Part shown: piece by piece, positions 1 through 13,830 of the stretch
Layout of the letters: every line of letters begins with the position of its first letter
Position numbering within the stretch: the stretch's first letter is position 1
Origin: Eudorina sp. 2006-703-Eu-15
Taxonomy: Eukaryota > Chlorophyta > Chlorophyceae > Chlamydomonadales > Volvocaceae
Length of the DNA: 64,000 nt
Direction: 5' to 3'
Assembly (NCBI GenBank): GCA_003117195.1
Contig: BDSI01000049.1
Coordinates: forward strand, 1 to 64,000
The notes under the pieces: model-generated
Seen by the model: only the letters and a program-made list of their open reading frames with translations
Database searches by the model: none
What the model was told of the DNA's origin: nothing
Position numbers and translations under genes: made by a program

Positions 1-3000
1 CTGGGTCGTGCAATATGGGCCAAGGCCTGCCCGTCGCCGTAACTGGTCGGAAATATATCCTGAAAGGCCCCAGTGGTCCGTCTAGTCATACCACACCCCT
101 GATGTGGCGGGTGTGGCGATGTGGCTTGGCGGCGTCCGTTGTGGGGCTAAGTTACATCGAGCGGGGGGAGCGAGGGGGTAGGGACGGGCTGGGTCGTGCG
201 ATATGGGCCAAGGCCTGCCCCGTCGCCGTAACTGGTCGGAATTATATTCTGAAAGGCCCCAGTGGTCCGTCTAGTCATTCCACACCCCTGATGTGGCGGG
301 TGTGGCGATGTGGCTTGGCGGCGGTCCGTTGTGGGCTAAGTTACATCCGAGCAGGGGGGGCGAGGGGGTGGGGACGGGCTGGGTCGTGCGATATGGGCCA
401 AGGCCTGCCCCGTCGCCGTAACTGGTCGGAATTATATTCTGAAAGGCCCCAGTGGTCCGTCTAGTCATACCACACCCCTGATGTGGCGGGTGTGGCGATG
501 TGGCTTGGCGGCGGGTCCGTTGTGGGCTAAGTTACATCGAGCGGGGGGCGAGGGGGTGGACGGGCTGGGTCGTGCGATATGGGCCAAGGCCTGCCCCGTC
601 GCCGTAACTGGTCGGAATTATATTCTGAAAGGCCCCAGTGGTCCGTCGTCTAGTCATACCACACCCCTGATGTGGCGGGTGTGGCGATGTGGCTTGGCGG
701 CGGTCCGTTGTGGGGCTAAGTTACATCGGAGCAGGGGGGCGAGGGGTGGGGACGGGCTGGGTCGTGCGACGTGGCCAAGGCCTGCCCTGTCGCCGTAACT
801 GGTCGGAATTATATTCTGAAAGGCCCCAGTGGTCCGTCTAGTCATTCCACACCCCTGATGTGGCGGGTGTGGCGATGTGGCTTGCGGCGGCGGTCCGTTG
901 TGGGGCTAAGTTACATCCGAGCAGGGGGGCGAGGGGGTGGGACGGGCTGGGTCGTGCGATATGGGCCAAGGCCTGCCCCGTCGCCGTAACTGGTCGGAAT
1001 TATATTCTGAAAGGCCCCAGTGGTCCGTCTAGTCATTCCACACCCCTGATGTGGCGGGTGTGGCGATGTGGCTTGGCGGCGGTCCGTTGTGGGGCTAAGT
1101 TACATCGGAGCAGGGGGGCGAGGGGTGGGACGGGCTGGGTCGTGCGATATGGGCCAAGGCCTGCCCCGTCGCCGTAACTGGTCGGAATTATATTCTGAAA
1201 GGCCCCAGTGGTCCGTCTAGTCATACCACACCCCTGATGTGGCGGGTGTGGCGATGTGGCTTGGCGGCGGTCCGTTGTGGGCTAAGTTACATCCGAGCAG
1301 GGGGGGCGAGGGGGTGGGGACGGGCTGGGTCGTGCGATATGGGCCAAGGCCTGCCCCGTCGCCGTAACTGGTCGGAATTATATTCTGAAAGGCCCCAGTG
1401 GTCCGTCTAGTCATACCACACCCCTGATGTGGCGGGTGTGGCGATGTGGCTTGGCGGCGGTCCGTTGTGGGGCTAAGTTACATCCGAGCAGGGGGGCGAG
1501 GGGGTGGGACGGGCTGGGTCGTGCGATATGGGCCAAGGCCTGCCCCGTCGCCGTAACTGGTCGGAATTATATTCTGAAAGGCCCCAGTGGTCCGTCTAGT
1601 CATACACACCCCCTGATGTGGCGGGTGTGGCGATGTGGCTTGGCGGCGGTCCGTTGTGGGGCTAAGTTACATCCGAGGGGGGGGCGAGGGGGTGGGACGG
1701 GCTGGGTCGTGCGATATGGGCCAAGGCCTGCCCCGTCGCCGTAACTGGTCGGAATTATATTCTGAAAGGCCCCAGTGGTCCGTCTAGTCCATACCACACC
1801 CCTGATGTGGCGGGTGTGGCGATGTGGCTTGGCGGCGGTCCGTTGTGGGGCTAAGTTACATCCGAGCAGGGGGGCGAGGGGGGGGACGGGCTGGGTCGTG
1901 CGACGCGGCCAAGGCCTGCCCGTCGCCGTGCTGGTCGGAATTATATTCTGAAAGGCCCCAGTGGTCCGTCTAGTCATTCCACACCCCTGATGTGGCGGGT
2001 GTGGCGATGTGGCTTGGCGGCGGTCCGTTGTGGGGCTAAGTTACATCGGAGCAGGGGGGCGAGGGGGTGGGGGACGGGCTGGGTCGTGCGATATGGGCCA
2101 AGGCCTGCCCCGTCGCCGTAACTGGTCGGAATTATATTCTGAAAGGCCCCAGTGGTCCGTCTAGTCATACCACACCCCTGATGTGGCGGGTGTGGCGATG
2201 TGGCTTGGCGGCGGTCCGTTGTGGGGCTAAGTTACATCCGAGCAGGGGGGCGAGGGGTGGGACGGGCTGGGTCGTGCGATATGGGCCAAGGCCTGCCCCG
2301 TCGCCGTAACTGGTCGGAATTATATTCTGAAAGGCCCAGTGGTCCGTCTAGTCATACCACACCCCTGATGTGGCGGTGTGGCGATGTGGCTTGGCGGCGG
2401 TCCGTTGTGGGCTAAGTTACATCCGAGCGGGGGCGGCGAGGGGTGGGACGGGCTGGGTCGTGCGATATGGGCAAGGCCTGCCCCGTCGCCGTAACTGGTC
2501 GGAATTATATTCTGAAAGGCCCCAGTGGTCCGTCTAGTCATACCACACCCCTGATGTGGGTGTGGCGATGTGGCTTGGCGGCGGTCCGTTGTGGGGCTAA
2601 GTTACATCCGAGCAGGGGGGGCGAGGGGTGGGGACGGGCTGGGTCGTGCGATGGGCCAAGGCCTGCCCCGTCGCCGTAACTGGTCGGAATTATATTCTGA
2701 AAGGCCCCAGTGGTCCGTCTAGTCATCACACCCCTGATGTGGCGGGTGTGGCGATGTGGCTTGGCGGCGGTCCGTTGTTGGGGCTAAGTTACATCCGAGC
2801 AGGGGGGCGGGCGAGGGGTGGGGACGGGCTGGTCGTGCGATATGGGCCAAGGCCTGCCCGTCGCCGTAACTGGTCGGAATTATATTCTGAAAGGCCCCAG
2901 TGGTCCGTCTAGTCATACCACACCCCTGATGTGGCGGGTGTGGCGATGTGGCTTGGCGGCGGTCCGTGTGGGGCTAAGTTACATCGGAGCAGGGGGCGAG

Positions 3001-6000
3001 GGGGTGGGACGGGCTGGGTCGTGCGATATGGGCCAAGGCCTGCCCCGTCGCCGTAACTGGTCGGAATTATATTCTGAAAGGCCCCAGTGGTCCGTCTAGT
3101 CATACCACACCCCTGATGTGGCGGGTGTGGCGATGTGGCTTGGCGGCGGTCCGTTGTGGGCTAAGTTACATCGGAGCAGGGGGGCGAGGGGGTGGGGGAC
3201 GGGCTGGGTCGTGCGATATGGGCCAAGGCCTGCCCCGTCGCCGTAACTGGTCGGAATTATATTCTGAAAGGCCCCAGTGGTCCGTCTAGTCATACCACAC
3301 CCCTGATGTGGCGGTGTGGCGATGTGGCTTGGCGGCGGTCCGTTGTGGGGCTAAGTTACATCCGAGCGGGGGGGCGAGGGGGTGGGGACGGGCTGGGTCG
3401 TGCGATATGGGCCAAGGCCTGCCCCGTCGCCGTAACTGGTCGGAATTATATTCTGAAAGGCCCCAGTGGTCCGTCTAGTCATACCACACCCCTGATGTGG
3501 CGGGTGTGGCGATGTGGCTTGGCGGCGGTCCGTTGTGGGGCTAAGTTACATCGGAGCAGGGGGGCGAGGGGTGGGGACGGGCTGGGTCGTGCGAGGCCAA
3601 GGCCTGCCCGTCGCCGTGCCTGGTCGGAATTATATTCTGAAAGGCCCCAGGTCCGTCTAGTCATTCACACCCTGATGTGCGGGTGTGGCGATGTGGCTTG
3701 GCGGCGGTCCGTTGTGGGCTAAGTTACATCGAGCGGGGGGCGAGGGGGTGGGACGGGCTGGGTCGTGCGATATGGGCCAAGGCCTGCCCCGTCGCCGTAA
3801 CTGGTCGAATTATATTCTGAAAGGCCCCAGTGGTCCGTCTAGTCATACCACACCCCTGATGTGGCGGGTGTGGCGATGTGGCTTGGCGGCGGTCCGTTGT
3901 GGGCTAAGTTACATCGGAGCAGGGGGGCGAGGGGGTGGGGACGGGCTGGGTCGTGCGATATGGGCCAAGGCCTGCCCCGTCGCCGTAACTGGTCGGAATT
4001 ATATTCTGAAAGGCCCAGTGGTCCGTCTAGTCATACACACCCCTGATGTGGCGGGTGTGGGCGATGTGGCTTGGCGGCGGTCCGTTGTGGGGCTAAGTTA
4101 CATCGGAGCAGGGGGCGAGGGGGGGGGACGGGCTGGGTCGTGCGATATGGCCAAGGCCTGCCCCGTCGCCGTAACTGGTCGGAATTATATTCTGAAAGGC
4201 CCCAGTGGTCCGTCTAGTCATACCACACCCCTGATGTGGCGGGTGTGGCGATGTGGCTTGGCGGCGGTCCGTTGTGGGGCTAAGTTACATCGAGCAGGGG
4301 GCGAGGGGGTGGGGACGGGCTGGGTCGTGCGATATGGGCCAAGGCCTGCCCCGTCGCCGTAACTGGTCGGAATTATATTCTGAAAGGCCCAGTGGTCCGT
4401 CTAGTCATACCACACCCCTGATGTGGCGGGTGTGGCGATGTGGCTTGGCGGCGGTCCGTTGTGGGCTAAGTTACATCGAGCAGGGGGGGCGAGGGTGGGG
4501 ACGGGCTGGGTCGTGCGATATGGCCAAGGCCTGCCCGTCGCCGTAACTGGTCGGAATTATATTCTGAAAGGCCCAGTGGTCCGTCTAGTCATACCACACC
4601 CCTGATGTGGCGGGTGTGGCGATGTGGCTTGGCGGCGGTCCGTTGTGGGGCTAAGTTACATCGGAGCAGGGGGGCGAGGGGTGGGACGGGCTGGGTCGTG
4701 CGATATGGGCCCAAGGCCTGCCCCGTCGCCGTAACTGGTCGGAATTATATTCTGAAAGGCCCCAGTGGTCCGTCTAGTCATCCACACCCCTGATGTGGCG
4801 GTGTGGCGATGTGGCTTGGCGGCGGTCCGTTGTGGGCTAAGTTACATCGAGCAGGGGGCGAGGGGGTGGGACGGGCTGGGTCGTGCGATATGGGCCAAGG
4901 CCTGCCCCGTCGCCGTAACTGGTCGGAATTATATTCTGAAAGGCCCCAGTGGTCCGTCTAGTCATACCACACCCCTGATGTGGCGGGTGTGGCGATGTGG
5001 CTTGGCGGCGGTCCGTTGTGGGGCTAAGTTACATCGGAGCAGGGGGGCGAGGGGGGTGGGACGGCTGGGTCGTGCGATATGGGCCAAGGCCTGCCCCGTC
5101 GCCGTAACTGGTCGGAATTATATTCTGAAAGGCCCCAGTGGTCCGTCTAGTCATACCACACCCCTGATGTGGCGGGTGTGGCGATGTGGCTTGGCGGCGG
5201 TCCGTTGTGGGCTAAGTTACATCGGAGCAGGGGGGCGAGGGGTGGGGACGGGCTGGGTCGTGCGATATGGGCCAAGGCCTGCCCCGTCGCCGTAACTGGT
5301 CGGAATTATATTCTGAAAGGCCCAGTGGTCCGTCTAGTCATACCACACCCCTGATGTGGCGGGTGTGGCGATGTGGCTTGGCGGCGGTCCGTTGTGGGCC
5401 TAAGTTACATCGGAGCAGGGGGGCGAGGGGGGACGGGCTGGTCGTGCGACGGCCAAGGCCTGCCCGTCGCCGTGCTGGTCGGAATTATATTCTGAAAGGC
5501 CCCAGTGGTCCGTCTAGTCATACCACACCCCTGATGTGGCGGGTGTGGCGATGTGGCTTGGCGGCGGTCCGTTGTGGGCTAAGTTACATCGAGCAGGGGG
5601 GCGAGGGGTGGGGACGGGCTGGGTCGTGCGATATGGGCCAAGGCCTGCCCCGTCGCCGTAACTGGTCGGAATTATATTCTGAAAGGCCCAGTGGTCCGTC
5701 TAGTCATACCACACCCCTGATGTGGCGGTGTGGCGATGTGGCTTGGCGGCGGTCCGTTGTGGGGCTAAGTTACATCGAGCAGGGGGGGCGAGGGGTGGGG
5801 ACGGGCTGGGTCGTGCGATATGGGCCAAGGCCTGCCCCGTCGCCGTAACTGGTCGGAATTATATTCTGAAAGGCCCAGTGGTCCGTCTAGTCATACCACA
5901 CCCCTGATGTGGCGGGTGTGGCGATGTGGCTTGGCGGCGGTCCGTTGTGGGCTAAGTTACATCGAGCAGGGGGGCGAGGGGTGGGACGGGCTGGGTCGTG

Positions 6001-9000
6001 CGATATGGGCCAAGGCCTGCCCCGTCGCCGTAACTGGTCGGAATTATATTCTGAAAGGCCCCAGTGGTCCGTCTAGTCATACCACACCCCTGATGTGGCG
6101 GGTGTGGCGATGTGGCTTGGCGGCGGTCCGTTGTGGGCTAAGTTACATCGAGCAGGGGGGCGAGGGGTGGGGACGGGCTGGGTCGTGCGATATGGGCCAA
6201 GGCCTGCCCCGTCGCCGTAACTGGTCGGAATTATATTCTGAAAGGCCCCAGTGGTCCGTCTAGTCATACCACACCCCTGATGTGGCGGGTGTGGCGATGT
6301 GGCTTGGCGGCGGTCCGTTGTGGGGCTAAGTTACATCGGAGCGGGGGGCGAGGGGGGGGGGACGGGCTGGGTCGTGCGATATGGGCCAAGGCCTGCCCCG
6401 TCGCCGTAACTGGTCGGAATTATATTCTGAAAGGCCCCAGTGGTCCGTCTAGTCATACCACACCCCTGATGTGGCGGGTGTGGCGATGTGGCTTGGCGGC
6501 GGTCCGTTGTGGGGCTAAGTTACATCGGAGCAGGGGGGCGAGGGGGTGGGGACGGGCTGGGTCGTGCGATATGGGCCAAGGCCTGCCCGTCGCCGTAACT
6601 GGTCGGAATTATATTCTGAAAGGCCCCAGTGGTCCGTCTAGTCATACCACACCCCTGATGTGGCGGGTGTGGCGATGTGGCTTGGCGGCGGTCCGTTGTG
6701 GGGCTAAGTTACATCGGAGCAGGGGGGCGAGGGGGTGGGGACGGGCTGGGTCGTGCGATATGGGCCAAGGCCTGCCCCGTCGCCGTAACTGGTCGGAATT
6801 ATATTCTGAAAGGCCCCAGTGGTCCGTCTAGTCATACCACACCCCTGATGTGGCGGGTGTGGCGATGTGGCTTGGCGGCGGTCCGTTGTGGGGCTAAGTT
6901 ACATCCGAGCAGGGGGGCGAGGGGTGGGGACGGGCTGGGTCGTGCGATATGGGCCAAGGCCTGCCCCGTCGCCGTAACTGGTCGGAATTATATTCTGAAA
7001 GGCCCCAGTGGTCCGTCTAGTCATACCACACCCTGATGTGGCGGGTGTGGCGATGTGGCTTGGCGGCGGTCCGTTGTGGGGCTAAGTTACATCGGAGCAG
7101 GGGGGCGAGGGGGTGGGGACGGGCTGGGTCGTGCGATATGGGCCAAGGCCTGCCCCGTCGCCGTAACTGGTCGGAATTATATTCTGAAAGGCCCCAGTGG
7201 TCCGTCTAGTCATACCACACCCCTGATGTGGCGGGTGTGGCGATGTGGCTTGGCGGCGCGTCCGTTGTGGGGGCTAAGTTACATCGAGCAGGGGGGCGAG
7301 GGGGGTGGGGACGGGCTGGGTCGTGCGATATGGCAAGGCCTGCCCCGTCGCCGTAACTGTCGGAATTATATTCTGAAAGGCCCAGTGGTCCGTCTAGTCA
7401 TACCACACCCTGATGTGGCGGTGTGGCGATGTGGCTTGGCGGCGTTGTGGGGCCTAAGTTACATCGGAGCAGGGGGGGCGAGGGGGTAGGACGGGTGGGT
7501 CGTGCGATATGGGCCAAGGCCTGCCCGTCGCCGTAACTGGTCGGAATTATATTCTGAAAGGCCCCAGTGGTCCGTCTAGTCATACACACCCCTGATGTGG
7601 CGGTGTGGCGATGTGGCTTGGCGGCGGTCCGTTGTGGGGCTAAGTTACATCGAGCAGGGGGCGAGGGGTGGGGACGGGCTGGGTCGTGCGATATGGCCAA
7701 GGCCTGCCCCGTCGCCGTAACTGGTCGGAATTATATTCTGAAAGGCCCCAGTGGTCCGTCTAGTCATACCACACCCCTGATGTGGCGGGTGTGGCGATGT
7801 GGCTTGGCGGCGTCCGTTGTGGGGCTAAGTTACATCGAGCGGGGGGGGAGGGGTGGGACGGGTTGGTCGTGCGATATGGGCCAAGGCCTGCCCCGTCGCC
7901 GTAACTGGTCGGAATTATATTCTGAAAAGGCCCCAGTGGTCCGTCTAGTCATACCACACCCCTGATGTGGCGGGTGTGGCGATGTGGCTTGGCGGCGGTC
8001 CGTTGTGGGGCTAAGTTACATCGGAGCAGGGGGCGAGGGGGTGGGGACGGGCTGGGTCGTGCGATCGGCCCAAGGCCTGCCCGTCGCCGTAACTGGTCGA
8101 ATTATATTCTGAAAGGCCCCAGTGTCCGTCTAGTCATACCACACCCTGATGTGGCGGGTGTGGCGATGTGGCTTGGCGGCGTCCGTTGTGGGGCTTAAGT
8201 TACATCGGAGCAGGGGGAGGGGGGGGCGAGGGGGTGGGGACGGGTGGGTCGTGCGATATGGGCCAAGGCCTGCCCCGTCGCCGTAACTGGTCGGAATTAT
8301 ATTCTGAAAGGCCCCAGTGGTCCGTCTAGTCAGTCATACCACACCCCTGATGTGGCGGGTGTGGCGATGTGGCTTGGCGGCGGTCCGTTGTGGGGCTAAG
8401 TTACATCGGAGCAGGGGGGCGAGGGGTGGGGACGGGCTGGGTCGTGCGATATGGGCCAAGGCCTGCCCCGTCGCCGTAACTGGTCGGAATTATATTCTGA
8501 AAGGCCCCAGTGTCCGTCGTCTAGTCATACCACACCCCTGATGTGGCGGTGTGGCGATGTGGCTTGGCGGCGGTCCGTTGTGGGGCTAAGTTACATCGAG
8601 CAGGGGGGGGCGAGGGGGGGGACGGGCTGGGTCGTGCGATATGGGCCAAGGCCTGCCCGTCGCCGTAACTGGTCGGAATTATATTCTGAAAGGCCCCAGT
8701 GGTCCGTCTAGTCATACCACACCCCTGATGTGGCGGGTGGCGATGTGGCTTGGCGGCGGTCCGTTGTGGGCTAAGTTACATCCGAGCAGGGGGGGCGAGG
8801 GGGTGGGGACGGGCTGGGTCGTGCGATATGGGCCAAGGCCTGCCCCGTCGCCGTAACTGGTCGGAATTATATTCTGAAAGCCCCAGTGGTCCCGTCTAGT
8901 CATACCACACCCCTGATGTGGCGGGTGTGGCGATGTGGCTTGGCGGCGGTCCGTTGTGGGCTAAGTTACATCGAGCAGGGGGGGCGAGGGGTGGGGACGG

Positions 9001-12000
9001 GCTGGGTCGTGCGATATGGGCCAAGGCCTGCCCCGTCGCCGTAACTGGTCGGAATTATATTCTGAAAGGCCCCAGTGGTCCGTCTAGTCATACCACACCC
9101 CTGATGTGGCGGGTGTGGCGATGTGGCTTGGCGGCGGTCCGTTGTGGGGCTAAGTTACATGCGGGGTGGGGACGGGCTGGGTCGTGCGATATGGGCCAAG
9201 GCCTGCCCCGTCGCCGTAACTGGTCGGAATTATATTCTGAAAGGCCCCAGTGGTCCGTCTAGTCATACCACACCCCTGATGTGGCGGGTGTGGCGATGTG
9301 GCTTGGCGGCGGTCCGTTGTGGGGCTAAGTTACATCCGAGCAGGGGGCGAGGGGTGGGGACGGGCTGGGTCGTGCGATATGGGCCAAGGCCTGCCCCGTC
9401 GCCGTAACTGGTCGGAATTATATTCTGAAAGGCCCAGTGGTCCGTCTAGTCATACCACACCCCTGATGTGGCGGGTGTGGCGATGTGGCTTGGCGGCGGT
9501 CCGTTGTGGGGCTAAGTTACATCCGAGCAGGGGGCGAGGGGGGGACGGGCTGGGTCGTGCGATATGGGCCAAGGCCTGCCCCGTCGCCGTAACTGGTCGG
9601 AATTATATTCTGAAAGGCCCCAGTGGTCCGTCTAGTCATACCACACCCCTGATGTGCGGGTGTGGCGATGTGGCTTGGCGGCGGTCCGTTGTGGGGCTAA
9701 GTTACATCCGAGCGGGGGGGCGAGGGGTGGGACGGGCTGGGTCGTGCGATATGGGCCAAGGCCTGCCCCGTCGCCGTAACTGTCGGAATTATATTCTGAA
9801 AGGCCCCAGTGGTCCGTCTAGTCATACCACACCCCTGATGTGGCGGGTGTGGCGATGTGGCTTGGCGGCGGTCCGTTGTGGGGCTAAGTTACATCCGAGC
9901 AGGGGGGCGAGGGGGTGGGGACGGGCTGGGTCGTGCGATATGGGCCAAGGCCTGCCCGTCGCCGTAACTGGTCGGAATTATATTCTGAAAGGCCCCAGTG
10001 GTCCGTCTAGTCATACCACACCCCTGATGTGGCGGGTGTGGCGATGTGGCTTGGCGCGGTCCGTTGTGGGGCTAAGTTACATCCGAGCAGGGGGGCGAGG
10101 GGGTGGGGACGGGCTGGGTCGTGCGATATGGGCCAAGGCCTGCCCCGTCGCCGTAACTGGTCGGAATTATATTCTGAAAGGCCCCAGTGGTCCGTCTAGT
10201 CATACACACCCCTGATGTGGCGGGTGTGGCGATGTGGCTTGGCGGCGGTCCGTTGTGGGCTAAGTTACATCGAGCAGGGGGCGAGGGGGTGGGGACGGGC
10301 TGGGTCGTGCGATATGGGCCAAGGCCTGCCCGTCGCCGTAACTGGTCGGAATTATATTCTGAAAGGCCCCAGTGGTCCGTCTAGTCATACCACACCCCTG
10401 ATGTGGCGGGTGTGGCGATGTGGCTTGGCGGCGGTCCGTTGTGGGCTAAGTTACATCGGAGCAGGGGGGCGAGGGGTGGGGACGGGCTGGGTCGTGCGAC
10501 GGCCCAAGGCCTGCCCGTCGCCGTAACTGGTCGGAATTATATTCTGAAAGGCCCCAGTGGTCCGTCTAGTCATACCACACCCCTGATGTGGCGGGTGTGG
10601 CGATGTGGCTTGGCGGCGGTCCGTTGTGGGGCTAAGTTACATCGGAGCAGGGGGCGAGGGGTGGGGACGGGCTGGGTCGTGCGATGGGCCAAGGCCTGCC
10701 CCGTCGCCGTAACTGGTCGGAATTATATTCTGAAAGGCCCCAGTGGTCCGTCTAGTCATACCACACCCCTGATGTGGCGGGTGTGGCGATGTGGCTTGGC
10801 GGCGGTCCGTTGTGGGGCTAAGTTACATCGAGCAGGGGGGGCGAGGGGTGGGGACGGCTGGGTCGTGCGATATGGGCCAAGGCCTGCCCCGTCGCCGTAA
10901 CTGGTCGGAATTATATTCTGAAAGGCCCCAGTGGTCCGTCTAGTCATACCACACCCCTGATGTGGCGGGGTGGCGATGTGGCTTGGCGGCGGTCCGTTGT
11001 GGGCTAAGTTACATCGGAGCAGGGGGGCGAGGGGGTGGGACGGGCTGGGTCGTGCGATATGGGCCAAGGCCTGCCCCGTCGCCGTAACTGGTCGGAATTA
11101 TATTCTGAAAGGCCCCAGTGGTCCGTCTAGTCATACCACACCCCTGATGTGGCGGGTGTGGCGATGTGGCTTGGCGGCGGTCCGTTGTGGGGCTAAGTTA
11201 CATCGGAGCAGGGGGGGCGAGGGGGTGGGGACGGGCTGGGTCGTGCGATATGGGCCAAGGCCTGCCCCGTCGCCGTAACTGGTCGGAATTATATTCTGAA
11301 AGGCCCCAGTGGTCCGTCTAGTCATACCACACCCCTGATGTGGCGGGTGTGGCGATGTGGCTTGGCGGCGGTCCGTTGTGGGGCTAAGTTACATCCGAGC
11401 AGGGGGGCGAGGGGGTGGGACGGGCTGGGTCGTGCGATATGGGCCAAGGCCTGCCCCGTCGCCGTAACTGGTCGGAATTATATTCTGAAAGGCCCCAGTG
11501 GTCCGTCTAGTCATACCACACCCCTGATGTGGCGGGTGTGGCGATGTGGCTTGGCGGCGGTCCGTTGTGGGCTAAGTTACATCGGAGCGGGGGGAGCGAG
11601 GGGTGGGGACGGGCTGGGTCGTGCGATATGGGCCAAGGCCTGCCCCGTCGCCGTAACTGGTCGGAATTATATTCTGAAAGGCCCCAGTGGTCCGTCTAGT
11701 CATACCACACCCCTGATGTGGCGGGTGTGGCGATGTGGCTTGGCGGCGGTCCGTTGTGGGCTAAGTTACATCCGAGCGGGGGGGGCGAGGGTGGGGACGG
11801 GCTGGTCGTGCGACGCGGCCAAGGCCTGCCCGTCGCCGTAACTGGTCGGAATTATATTCTGAAAGGCCCCAGTGGTCCGTCTAGTCATTCCACCCCTGAT
11901 GTGGCGGGTGTGGCGATGTGGCTTGGCGGCGGTCCGTTGTGGGGCTAAGTTACATCCGGGGGGGGGCGAGGGGGTGGGGACGGGCTGGGTCGTGCGATAT

Positions 12001-13830
12001 GGGCCAAGGCCTGCCCCGTCGCCGTAACTGGTCGGAATTATATTCTGAAAGGCCCCAGTGGTCCGTCTAGTCATACCACACCCCTGATGTGGCGGGTGTG
12101 GCGATGTGGCTTGGCGGCGGTCCGTTGTGGGGCTAAGTTACATCGGAGCAGGGGGGGCGAGGGGGTAGGACGGGTGGGTCGTGCGATATGGGCCAAGGCC
12201 TGCCCGTCGCCGTAACTGGTCGGAATTATATTCTGAAAGGCCCCAGTGGTCCGTCTAGTCATTACCACACCCCTGATGTGGCGGTGTGGCGATGTGGCTT
12301 GGCGGCGGTCCGTTGTGGGCTAAGTTACATCGGAGCAGGGGGGCGAGGGGTGGGACGGCTGGGTCGTGCGATATGGGCCAAGGCCTGCCCCGTCGCCGTA
12401 ACTGGTCGGAATATATATTCTGAAAGGCCCCAGTGGTCCGTCTAGTCATACCACACCCCTGATGTGGCGGCTGTGGCGATGTGGCTTGGCGGCGGTCCGT
12501 TTGGGCTAAGTTACATCGAGCAGGGGGGGCGAGGGGGGTGGGACGGGCTGGGTCGTGCGATATGGGCCAAGGCCTGCCCCGTCGCCGTAACTGGTCGGAA
12601 TTATATTCTGAAAGGCCCCAGTGGTCCGTCTAGTCATACCACACCCCTGATGTGGCGGGTGTGGCGATGTGGCTTGGCGGCGGTCCGTTGTGGGGCCTAA
12701 GTTACATCGCGAGCGGGGGGCGAGGGGGTAGGGACCGGGCTGGGCGTGCGATATGGGCCAAGGCCTGCCCCGTCGCCGTAACTGGTCGGCAATTATATTC
12801 TGAAAGCCCCAGTGTGTCCGTCTAGTCATACCACACCCCTGATGTGGCGGGTGTGGCGATGTGGCTTGCGGCGGTCCGTTGTGGGGCTAAGTTACATCGC
12901 GAGCAGGGGGGCGCAGGGGTGGGACGGGCTGGGTCGTGCGATATGGGCCAAGGCCTGCCCCGTCGCCGTAACTGGTCGGAATTATATTCTGAAAGGCCCC
13001 AGTGTCCGTCTAGTCATACCACACCCCTGATGTGGCGGGTGTGGCGATGTGGCTTGGCGGCGGTCCGTTGTGGGGCTAAGTTACATCGGAGCAGGGGGGG
13101 AGGGGGTGGGACGGGTTGGGGTGCGGAAGGCCTGCCCCGTCGCCGTAACTGGTCGGAATTATATTCTGAAAGGCCCCAGTGGTCCGTCTAGTCTGTCATA
13201 CCACACCCCTGATGTGGCGGGTGTGGCGATGTGGCTTGGCGCGGTCCGTTGTGGGGCTAAGTTACATCGGAGTGCGGCTGGGTCGTGCGATATGGGCCAA
13301 GGCCTGCCCCGTCGCCGTAACTGGTCGGAATTATATTCTGAAGGCCCAGTGGTCCGTCTAGTCATACCACACCCCTGATGTGGCGGGTGTGGCGATGTGG
13401 CTTGGTTGTGGGGCTAAGGAGCGGGGGGGCGAGGGGGTGGGACGGGCTGGGTCGTGCGTATGGCCAAGGCCTGCCCGTCGCCGTAACTGGTCGGAATTAT
13501 ATTCTGAAAGGCCCCAGTGGTCCGTCTAGTCATGTCATACACCCCTGATGTGGCGGGTGTGGCGATGTGGCTTGGCGGCGGTCCGTTGTGGGGCTAAGTT
13601 ACATCGAGCAGGGGGGCGAGGGGGTGGGGACGGGCTGGGTCGTGCGATATGGCCAAGGCCTGCCCTGTCGCCGTAACTGGTCGGAATTATATTCTGAAAG
13701 GCCCAGTGGTGTCAGCTATCTAGTCATACCACACCCCTGATGTGGCGGGTGTGGCGATGTGGCTTGGCGGCGGTCCGTTGTGGGCTAAGTTACATCCGAG
13801 CAGGGGGGCCGAGGGGTAGGGACGGTCTGG
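1..13830 (+). repeat. 191-bp satellite array, indel-rich part
   Basis: Head-to-tail copies of a GC-rich monomer of about 191 bp. Each starts near ctagtcataccacacccc and ends near ggccccagtggtccgt. Most monomers in this part are 185-190 bp because they carry scattered 1-3 base gaps, many in G or C runs (for example near 2,340, 3,650, 5,440 and 8,200) but also outside them. Open frames on both strands come from the repeat and are not genes. The indel pattern could be decay or unpolished long-read consensus; the sequence alone does not decide. Confidence 0.97.
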
